Assembly (NCBI GenBank): GCA_025728385.1
Contig: JAOBJV010000011.1
Coordinates: forward strand, 1-10,317
Origin: Lightella neohaematopini
GTDB lineage: Bacteria; Pseudomonadota; Gammaproteobacteria; Enterobacterales; Enterobacteriaceae
DNA: 10,317 nucleotides
Reading direction: 5' to 3'
This document shows, in pieces, positions 1 to 5,498 of the stretch. Both the position numbers and the translations under genes were made by a program. Below the pieces are notes generated by a model. That model worked only from the letters and a program-made list of their open reading frames with translations, made no database searches and was not told where the DNA came from. The number at the start of each line of letters is the position of its first letter. Position 1 is the first letter of the stretch.

Positions 1-71
1 TCCTCTTCGTCTAGTGGTTAGGACATCGCTCTTTCACGGCGGTAACAGGGGTTCAAATCCCCTAGAGGACG
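1..71 (+). tRNA. gltT: tRNA-Glu (anticodon TTC), first base cut off by window edge
   Basis: The sequence folds as a tRNA with the acceptor stem missing only G1 (base 1 is position 2). The 3' acceptor strand AGAGGAC is at 64-70 and the discriminator G at 71. The anticodon loop CTTTCAC (31-37) carries TTC at 33-35. It matches E. coli tRNA-Glu almost throughout. CCA is not encoded. In E. coli this tRNA lies in the 16S-23S spacer of rrnB, whose downstream gene is murB; here murB follows directly, with no 23S or 5S gene between. The gltT name rests on that synteny. Confidence 0.96.
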
Positions 72-126
72 ATCAAATATTTTTATTTAAAAATTAAAAT
101 TTATATAAATAGATATTATTTTTTAA

Positions 127-140
127 GTAAAAATTTTTAC
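127..140. repeat. 14-bp perfect palindrome upstream of murB
   Basis: GTAAAAATTTTTAC is fully self-complementary and ends 10 nt before the murB start codon. In DNA this AT-rich the A/T core alone would be unremarkable; only the two flanking G-C pairs make it stand out. It could form a weak hairpin over the ribosome entry site or be chance. The rest of 72-150 is A/T-rich with TATAAA (104-109) and TATTAT (114-119) as possible -10 hexamers, but neither has a good -35 partner. No Shine-Dalgarno sequence precedes murB. Confidence 0.3.
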
Positions 141-150
141 AGACAATACT

Positions 151-1170
151 ATGACTATATCATTAAAATTAATTAACACATTTGGTCTTAGTGCAAAAAC
201 AAAATTTTTAATTGTAATAAATACAGAATATGATTTATTTAAATTATGTAAGTATCTACAAAAAAAAAACAATTATCGATTATTAATTCTAGGTAACGGT
301 AGTAATATTATATTTTTAGAAAATTATCATGGTATAGTATTACTTGATCGTATTTATGGTCTATTTTTTAGAGAAGATAAATATTTTTGGTATATTCATA
401 TTAATTCTGGAGAAATATGGAGTAAATTAGTATATAAATGTTTAAAATTAAATATTTTTGGTTTAGAAAATTTAGCTATGATTCCTGGAAGAGTTGGAGC
501 TTCAGTAGTACAAAATATTGGTGCTTATGGTAAAGAATTAAAAGATTTTTGTGATTATGTTGATATTATATATTTTAGTAATGGTTGTAAAATTAGATTA
601 AGTAATAGTGATTGTAAATTTGATTATCGAAATAGTATTTTTAAACAACAATTATTAAATAAATGTTATATTATTTCATTAGGATTAAAAATATCTAAAT
701 TTTGGCAGCCAAAATTATATTTTAATAAACTAAATAATTTAGTTACTCCTAGAAATATTTATGATGCTGTTTGTAAAATACGCAAATATAAATTACCTGA
801 TTATAGATTTATTGGTAATGTTGGTAGTTTTTTTAAAAATCCAGTAATTAGTATTACTAAATTAATAAAATTAAAAAATTATTTTCCTGATATAATTTAT
901 TATAATTTAAATAAAGATAAAAAAATAATATCAGCAGCCTGGCTAATAAGATATTGTGGTTTAAGAGGCTATAAATTTGGTACAGTATCAATATATAGTA
1001 AGCACGAATTAGTATTAATCAATAATGGATATGCTAATAGTCAAGATATTATTAAATTAGTACGTTATATTTTGAAAAAAGTAAAAAATTACTTTTCTAT
1101 ATTACTAGAATTAGAAGTTTGTTTAGTTAATAAATATGGTATTATTAAGGATTTTAAAATTTTTGAATGA
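151..1170 (+). CDS. murB: UDP-N-acetylenolpyruvoylglucosamine reductase MurB
   Basis: FAD-dependent cytoplasmic enzyme that reduces UDP-GlcNAc-enolpyruvate with NADPH to UDP-MurNAc, the second step of peptidoglycan precursor synthesis. The 339 aa run colinear with E. coli MurB (342 aa), starting in the same place (SLKxxNTFG). The FAD-binding part has LILGNGSN (45-52), GLENLAMIPG (104-113) and QNIGAYG (121-127). Substrate and catalytic residues are kept: Arg160 in YRNSIFK, Tyr190, the proton-donor Ser226 in GSFFKNP, and Glu322 in LELEV, matching E. coli Arg159, Tyr190, Ser229 and Glu325. The gene is therefore probably functional. Its TGA stop overlaps the birA start (ATGA), so the two are a translationally coupled pair, in the E. 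coli order. Outside the motifs the protein is rich in Lys, Asn and Ile, as expected from the base composition. It is the only gene here ending in TGA. Confidence 0.97.
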   Translation: MTISLKLINTFGLSAKTKFLIVINTEYDLFKLCKYLQKKNNYRLLILGNGSNIIFLENYHGIVLLDRIYGLFFREDKYFWYIHINSGEIWSKLVYKCLKLNIFGLENLAMIPGRVGASVVQNIGAYGKELKDFCDYVDIIYFSNGCKIRLSNSDCKFDYRNSIFKQQLLNKCYIISLGLKISKFWQPKLYFNKLNNLVTPRNIYDAVCKIRKYKLPDYRFIGNVGSFFKNPVISITKLIKLKNYFPDIIYYNLNKDKKIISAAWLIRYCGLRGYKFGTVSIYSKHELVLINNGYANSQDIIKLVRYILKKVKNYFSILLELEVCLVNKYGIIKDFKIFE

Positions 1171-2135
1171 AAAATATTAAAATATTAATGAAAATAATTA
1201 ATATATTACTAGATGGTAGAACTCATTATTCTTACGAAATAAGAGATTATTTAATTTTTAATAATATTAATTATTACATTAATTTAGCAAATAAGTTAGG
1301 TTTATTTATAGTAAATAAATCTAACGACAGTTATCAATTACTAAATCCATTTACTTTATTAAGTAAAAGTATCATTATAAATTATTTAAAATTAAAAACA
1401 ATAAAATTAGTAATTACTCCGATAATTAATTCAACTAGTAAGTATTTTATAAATAAATTAGATAATATTAATAATAAATGTTGTGTTTGTATTTCAGAAT
1501 ATCAAACTATGGGTATGGGAAGGAATGGTAAAAAATGGATAAATAGTTTTGGTAATAGTTTATGTTTGTCTATTTGTTGGTTATTAAAAAAACCATTATT
1601 ATGTAATACTATTAGTATAGTAATTAGTATTATATTAGCTAATTTATTAAAAGAATTAGGAATAAAAAATATCGGTATTAAGTGGCCTAATGATTTATAT
1701 TTAAGAAATAAAAAGTTAGCAGGTATTCTTATAGAAAGAGCTAGTACTAATAATAATTATTATTATATCATAGGTATTGGTATTAATTTAAATATAAGTA
1801 ATATTAATAATTTACTACATGAATTAGGTAATAACTGGATTAGTTTAATTGATATTGGTGTTACAATTAATCGTAATATATTAACTGCAAAGATAATTAA
1901 TTCTATATATTATTGGTTAATATTTTTTGAACATAATGGTTTTAGTTACTTTTTTAATTTATGGAAAAAATTAGATATATTTATTAATCGTCAGGTATTA
2001 TTATATAGTCAATTTTATAATAATAATTTTATATGCGGCATTAATCGAGGTATTAATCAATATGGTGCTATATTAATAGAAACAAATAATATAGTGCGTG
2101 CTTATTATACAGGTAGTTTATATCTAGATCATTAA
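1167..2135 (+). CDS. birA: Biotin--protein ligase BirA, regulatory domain eroded
   Basis: Makes biotinyl-AMP and transfers biotin to the AccB lysine of acetyl-CoA carboxylase, needed for fatty acid synthesis. Length is 322 aa (E. coli 321). The catalytic domain keeps the biotin loop as GMGRNGKKW (116-124; E. coli GRGRRGRKW), the KWPNDLYL motif (172-179) and catalytic Lys183 in KKLAGIL. The C-terminal SH3-like part has FINR (272-275) and GINRGI (291-296). The N-terminal winged helix (about 1-60), which in E. coli makes BirA the repressor of the bio operon, is still aligned but its recognition helix has lost the charged residues (RAAINKHI to about NYYINLAN), so ligase activity without repression is inferred. 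The start overlaps the murB stop by 4 nt; AAGGA at 1147-1151 is a distant possible ribosome site, so translational coupling probably matters most. Confidence 0.96.
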   Translation: MKNIKILMKIINILLDGRTHYSYEIRDYLIFNNINYYINLANKLGLFIVNKSNDSYQLLNPFTLLSKSIIINYLKLKTIKLVITPIINSTSKYFINKLDNINNKCCVCISEYQTMGMGRNGKKWINSFGNSLCLSICWLLKKPLLCNTISIVISIILANLLKELGIKNIGIKWPNDLYLRNKKLAGILIERASTNNNYYYIIGIGINLNISNINNLLHELGNNWISLIDIGVTINRNILTAKIINSIYYWLIFFEHNGFSYFFNLWKKLDIFINRQVLLYSQFYNNNFICGINRGINQYGAILIETNNIVRAYYTGSLYLDH

Positions 2136-2164
2136 TAATTATAACAACAATACTATAATAAAAA

Positions 2165-3251
2165 ATGAAGAGAGTTGGATTAGTTGGTTATAGAGGGATG
2201 GTTGGTATAACGTTAATCCAACGTATGTTGGAAGAAAATGATTTTGATTTTATTGAACCGATATTTTTATCTACATCAAAAAAATTATTAGCTACTCCCA
2301 GTAATTGATAATAAACATTGGTTATCTAATGATGCTTATAATCTAGATTTATTAAGATCATTAGATATTATAGTGACTTGTCACGGAAGTAATTATACTA
2401 ATAAAATATATTATAAATTACGTTCTACTAAGTGGCATGGTTATTGGTTAGATGTATCATCATCATTAAGAATGAATAATGATACTATTATTGTATTAGA
2501 TCCAATTAATTTATCACTAATATCACAAGGTTTAAATAGTGGAATTAAGAATTTTGTTAGCGGTAATTGTACAGTTAATTTATTATTAATGTCATTAGGT
2601 GGATTATTTATTAATAATTTAATTGATTGGATATCAATAGCTACGTATCAAGCTATTTCTGGTGGTGGAGCTAAATATATGTTAGCACTAATTAATCAAT
2701 TTAAATCATTAAATATATTAAATAATAATAATTTAACTATTAGTAATTTAACTGCTATAGAACATAGTATCAGAAAAAATATTTTACATTATCGTTATCC
2801 AATAGCTTATAATCTTATTCCATGGATTGGAAATAAAAAAATAAATGAACAAAGTTTAGAAGAGTGGAAAAGTCAAGTAGAAATAAATAAAATTATTAAT
2901 ACTATTTGTTCTCCTATTAAAATAGATGGAATTTGTGTTAGAGTAAATACTTTAAGATGTCATAGTCAAGCTTTAACAATAAAGTTAAAAAAAGATTTAA
3001 ATATTGATAATCTTACACAAATTATAGTAGGTCATAATAAATGGATTAAATTTATTCCTAACAATAAAGAATATTCTACAAATCAATTAAATCCACTTAT
3101 TATAAGTAATACATTAAATATTGCTGTTGGTAGATTACGTAAATTAAATATTGGTAAAAAATATTTGACTTTATTTACTATTGGCGATCAATTATTATGG
3201 GGAGCAGTAGAACCAATACGTAGGATGTTAAAATTACTAATTAATAATTAA
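2165..3251 (+). pseudogene. asd: Aspartate-semialdehyde dehydrogenase Asd, interrupted by one +1 frameshift
   Basis: Asd reduces aspartyl phosphate to aspartate semialdehyde, the branch point to diaminopimelate, lysine, threonine and methionine. From ATG 2165 the reading MKRVGLVGYRGMVG (NADP-binding motif) runs 47 codons to stops TGA TAA TAA at 2306-2314. The rest of the protein continues in the +1 frame to TAA 3249-3251. Dropping one C from the CCC codon at 2297-2299 gives a continuous 361-aa protein (E. coli 367) in which the spacing between STS and DIIVTC equals E. coli exactly. Catalytic Cys falls at 135 (GNCTV), the E. coli number, and His at about 266 (RCHSQ). The downstream part shows no erosion: GGLF, ATYQ, SGGGA, RLRKLN and GDQLLWG all remain. 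So the gene is newly broken, mis-sequenced, or expressed by frameshifting. In E. coli asd does not neighbour birA. No clear promoter or SD is seen. Confidence 0.9.
2297..2299 (+). other. Frameshift point in asd: in-frame CCC codon
   Basis: The zero frame reads ACT CCC AGT AAT TGA. Reading CC as part of CCA (one base skipped) gives ACT CCA GTA ATT GAT and rejoins the rest of Asd. The shift must lie between 2292 and 2305: the +1 frame has a TAG at 2289-2291 and the zero frame has TGA at 2306-2308. This excludes slippage on the A7 run at 2278-2284, the usual endosymbiont explanation. CCC is the only homopolymer of three in the permitted interval. Confidence 0.85.
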
Positions 3252-3263
3252 AGATATTCATAT

Positions 3264-3336
3264 TGCTGATAGGCAGATTTGAACTGCCGACCTCACCCTT
3301 ACCAAGGGTGTGCTCTACCAACTAAGCTATATCAGC
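3264..3336 (-). tRNA. thrT: tRNA-Thr (anticodon GGT)
   Basis: On the minus strand the acceptor stem is GCTGATA (3336-3330) with TATCAGC (3271-3265), discriminator A at 3264. The 7-nt anticodon loop TTGGTAA has GGT at 3303-3301. It closely matches E. coli thrT. CCA is not encoded. It is the last gene of a three-tRNA minus-strand cluster and its 3' end faces the end of asd with a 12-nt gap, too short for an obvious terminator. Confidence 0.97.
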
Positions 3337-3350
3337 AAAATTAAGTCAAA

Positions 3351-3421
3351 AGCGGATAATGGGAATTGAACCCACATAACTAACTTGGAAGATTAGTGTA
3401 ATACCATTATACGATATCCGC
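3351..3421 (-). tRNA. glyT: tRNA-Gly (anticodon TCC)
   Basis: The acceptor stem GCGGATA (3421-3415) pairs with TATCCGC (3358-3352), discriminator T at 3351. Loop CTTCCAA carries TCC at 3389-3387. The D arm reads ATCGTATAATGG as in E. coli glyT, with one base fewer in the D loop. CCA is not encoded. It sits between the two tRNA-Thr genes, the E. coli order after loss of tyrU, and is probably co-transcribed with them. Confidence 0.97.
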
Positions 3422-3449
3422 GTAAAATAAGCATAACTTTAATAACCTT

Positions 3450-3522
3450 TGTCGGTAGTAGGATTTGAACCTACGACCTACTGATTACAAATCAGTTGCT
3501 CTACCAACTAAGCTATACCGAC
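3450..3522 (-). tRNA. thrU: tRNA-Thr (anticodon TGT)
   Basis: Acceptor GTCGGTA (3522-3516) pairs with TACCGAC (3457-3451), discriminator A at 3450. The anticodon stem-loop ACTGA-TTTGTAA-TCAGT has TGT at 3489-3487. It resembles E. coli thrU in the body, but the acceptor stem is GTCGGTA where E. coli has GCCGACT. It is the first gene of the minus-strand tRNA cluster. In E. coli the next gene is tyrU; here tRNA-Gly follows after a 28-nt spacer with no tRNA remnant that I can see. Confidence 0.97.
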
Positions 3523-3594
3523 AAAATATAAAAATACTAGATAAAACATTAATATCTTAAATCAAGATTTTAATGGAACTAAAAGATTAACAAT
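3523..3594. promoter_or_regulatory. Divergent intergenic region between thrU and coaA
   Basis: These 72 nt separate the 5' end of the minus-strand tRNA cluster from the plus-strand coaA start, so by position they should hold both promoters. The DNA is A/T-rich with several weak -10-like hexamers on each strand, but I could not pick a convincing -35/-10 pair for either. The small reading frame from ATG 3573 (five codons, then TAA) is out of frame with coaA and probably meaningless. The call is positional only. Confidence 0.35.
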
Positions 3595-4435
3595 ATGAAC
3601 TCATTTATGTTGCATTATAAACTATTATCTCAATTGAGTAAACAAATTATTAAATCTAAATACTTTTTATATAAAGTACTATATACTATTAGTAATACAT
3701 TAAATGTAAAAATAAAAGATATTATAAAAGTATACTTACCATTATCACTAATAATAAGTAATAATATTAGAAAAAAGTTATATTATCATAATAATCAACT
3801 TCCTTATATTATAGGAATTACAGGTAGTGTAGCAGTTGGTAAAAGTACAATTGCTAGTATATTAAAAATATTATTATATAGTTGGTTGTGTTACTCAGTT
3901 GAATTAGTTACTACTGATAGTTTTTTGTATTCTAATAAAATACTTATCAGGAAAAAATTAATACAAAGAAAAGGATTTCCCTGAATCTTATGATAATAAT
4001 AAACTATTAACATTTATTAATTGTTTGGTATCCGGAACAACAAATAATATTTTTAATATACCAGTATATTCACATTTATTATACGATATTATTCCTAATA
4101 TTAAACAAACAATCTTATTAAAACCCCAAGTAATTTTGTTAGAAGGATTAAATATACTACAAAATAATAATATTTCAAATATTGTTGATTTTTCTATTTA
4201 CTTAGATGCTCCAGAATACTTAATTAAAAAATGGTATTATAATAGATTAATAAAATTGCATAAATACTCTAATGTTAATACATCATATCGTAAAATTTAT
4301 TATATCAGTAATTATAAGTGGCATAATATTAATAAATATAATTTAATTTATAATATTCTACCAAGTAAAAATAAAGCTAACATAATTCTCATAAAAAAAG
4401 AGCATCATAAAATAGATAAAATAATATTTAAATAA
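3595..4435 (+). pseudogene. coaA: Pantothenate kinase CoaA (type I), interrupted by one +1 frameshift and internally shortened
   Basis: CoaA phosphorylates pantothenate, the first committed step to coenzyme A. The zero frame from ATG 3595 gives 129 codons with the P-loop GSVAVGKS (77-84, Lys83) and catalytic Asp108 in TTDSF (E. coli Lys101, Asp127), then reads RKGFP and stops at TGA 3982-3984. Skipping one C of the CCC at 3979-3981 restores RKGFP-ESYD, as in E. coli KGFPESYD, and continues through PVYSHLLYD, LLEGLN, VDFSIYLDAPE and WYYNR to TAA 4433-4435, 279 aa in all (E. coli 316). Residues matching pantothenate-site Tyr240, Arg243 and Asn282 remain. About ten residues are missing after WYYNR, where E. 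coli has a conserved FTDPDSYFHNYAKL stretch, so some real erosion is present. The gene ends 1 nt from the end of convergent corA. Confidence 0.88.
3971..3984 (+). other. Frameshift point in coaA: AAGGA-TTT-CCC-TGA
   Basis: The zero frame is AAA GGA TTT CCC TGA; the rescued reading is GGA TTT CCT GAA TCT TAT GAT. The arrangement of a Shine-Dalgarno-like AAGGA (3971-3975), a 3-nt gap, a slippery codon and a TGA matches the layout of the prfB programmed +1 site (SD-like run, 3 nt, CTT, TGA). The AAGGA is also simply what the conserved Lys-Gly-Phe-Pro codons produce, so the likeness may be accidental. Further zero-frame stops follow at 3991, 3994, 3997 and 4000, so readthrough cannot help. Confidence 0.6.
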
Positions 4436-4436
4436 C

Positions 4437-5390
4437 TTATAACCATTTCCTTCTTTTGAAATAAAAATATGGAGCTAATCCAGATATTAACATTAGTATA
4501 ATAGCTCCTGGATAACCTAAATACCATTTTAATTCAGGCATGAATTCAAAATTCATTCCATAACTAGAAGCAACTAGAGTTGGTGGTAAAAATACTACTG
4601 ACATAACAGAAAATATTTTTATTATTCTATTTTGTTCTATACTAATAAAACCCATAGCTGCTTGTAATAAAAAATTAACTTTTTGAAACAATGATTCATT
4701 ATGAGGTAATATTGATTCAATATCACGTAATATATTACGTGCTTGTTCTAATTGTATTATTGGTAGTTTAGCTTTTTTTACCAAAAAATTTAATGCTCTT
4801 TGTGTATCCATAAGGCACAATCTAACTTTCCAGGCAATATCTTCTAATTCGGCTAAAGTAGATAAAGCATCATTATAACCATTAACATAACGACCATCCA
4901 TAATAATTATACTTAATGATTCTAAATCACTATAAATATGTTCTATTTCATCTGCTAATTGTTCTATTTTTATATCAAATAAATTTAGTAATATTTCATA
5001 AGCATTATTAGTACGTAATAATATGTTGCTATTAATACGAATCTTGTATAAACGAAATACAGGTAATTCTCTTTTACGTATAGTAAATAGTCTGTTATTA
5101 CAAATAATAAAAGTTACAGTAGTATTTCCAGCATGATCTTCAGTTTTATTATAGAAAAAAAATGAATGAATGTGTAATCCATTCTGGTCTTCAAAAAATC
5201 TTGCTGATGATTCAATATTCTCTAATTCAAAGTAAGTAGTTAAGTTTTGACCTAATTCATGTTGAATATAATTTCTTTCACTATTGCTAGGATTAATTAA
5301 ATCAATCCATATTGCATTTAATAAAATGCCAGACATATTATGATCTAAATTTAGTAAACGATTATCTTTTAATTGAAATGCGTTAAGCAT
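4437..5390 (-). CDS. corA: Magnesium/cobalt channel CorA
   Basis: Pentameric inner-membrane Mg2+ channel. The 317 aa (E. coli 316) are colinear from end to end and strongly conserved, for example RFFEDQNGLHIHSFFF (64-79), KIEQLADEIE (141-150), TLAELEDI (178-185) and LPHNESLFQKVNFL (228-241). The long helical cytoplasmic domain is followed by transmembrane helix 1 (about 257-277), the signature YGMN (277-280), the loop FEFMPELKW and transmembrane helix 2 (about 292-311), ending in the basic KRRKWL. Start ATG at 5390 matches E. coli (MLxAFQL) and has a good Shine-Dalgarno AAGAGGA at 5408-5402, 11 nt upstream, the clearest in the window. It is last in the minus-strand series after uvrD, its E. 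coli neighbour. Confidence 0.98.
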   Translation of the reverse strand: MLNAFQLKDNRLLNLDHNMSGILLNAIWIDLINPSNSERNYIQHELGQNLTTYFELENIESSARFFEDQNGLHIHSFFFYNKTEDHAGNTTVTFIICNNRLFTIRKRELPVFRLYKIRINSNILLRTNNAYEILLNLFDIKIEQLADEIEHIYSDLESLSIIIMDGRYVNGYNDALSTLAELEDIAWKVRLCLMDTQRALNFLVKKAKLPIIQLEQARNILRDIESILPHNESLFQKVNFLLQAAMGFISIEQNRIIKIFSVMSVVFLPPTLVASSYGMNFEFMPELKWYLGYPGAIILMLISGLAPYFYFKRRKWL

Positions 5391-5401
5391 ATTATTAATC
5401 T

Positions 5402-5408
5402 TCCTCTT
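5402..5408 (-). promoter_or_regulatory. Ribosome binding site of corA
   Basis: AAGAGGA on the minus strand lies 11 nt before the corA ATG. It stands out because murB, asd, dapF, uvrD and rho show no comparable Shine-Dalgarno sequence at their starts. Confidence 0.65.
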
Positions 5409-5436
5409 AGGAATTAGCTATAATATAATTATTATA

Positions 5437-5490
5437 AATATTTTAGATAAAAATTGATTAATTCAAGAAATAATCTTTATCTAAAATATT
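5437..5490 (-). terminator. 15-bp perfect inverted repeat between uvrD and corA, possible terminator or processing hairpin
   Basis: The arms at 5437-5451 and 5476-5490 are perfectly complementary over 15 bp (AATATTTTAGATAAA against TTTATCTAAAATATT), with a 24-nt spacer. The hairpin starts 8 nt after the uvrD stop codon on the minus strand. Only two of the fifteen pairs are G-C and no clean U-run follows, so it is a poor classical intrinsic terminator. It may instead stabilise the uvrD mRNA end or mark the uvrD-corA boundary. Confidence 0.4.
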
Positions 5491-5498
5491 AATTTATT

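Noticed and set aside
2278..2284. A7 tract in asd as a transcriptional slippage site restoring the frame
   Set aside because: The frame that would be entered meets TAG at 2289-2291 before the Asd reading resumes, so slippage here cannot give full-length protein.
2373..3251. A separate gene starting at GTG 2373
   Set aside because: The GTG is an internal valine of Asd (DIIVTC). The N-terminal NADP-binding part is present just upstream in another frame, so this is the second half of one broken gene.
3252..3594. Possible tRNA-Tyr remnant between the Thr and Gly tRNAs
   Set aside because: The spacers (14 and 28 nt) are too short to hold a tRNA-Tyr and show no T-arm or anticodon-loop sequence.
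3982..3984. TGA recoded as tryptophan
   Set aside because: murB ends in TGA at the expected place, tryptophans are TGG throughout, and both broken genes have further TAA or TGA stops in the same frame directly after.
4025..4435. A separate gene starting at TTG 4025
   Set aside because: The TTG is an internal leucine codon of CoaA. The frame is already open and homologous to CoaA from ESYD right after the frameshift at 3979-3981.
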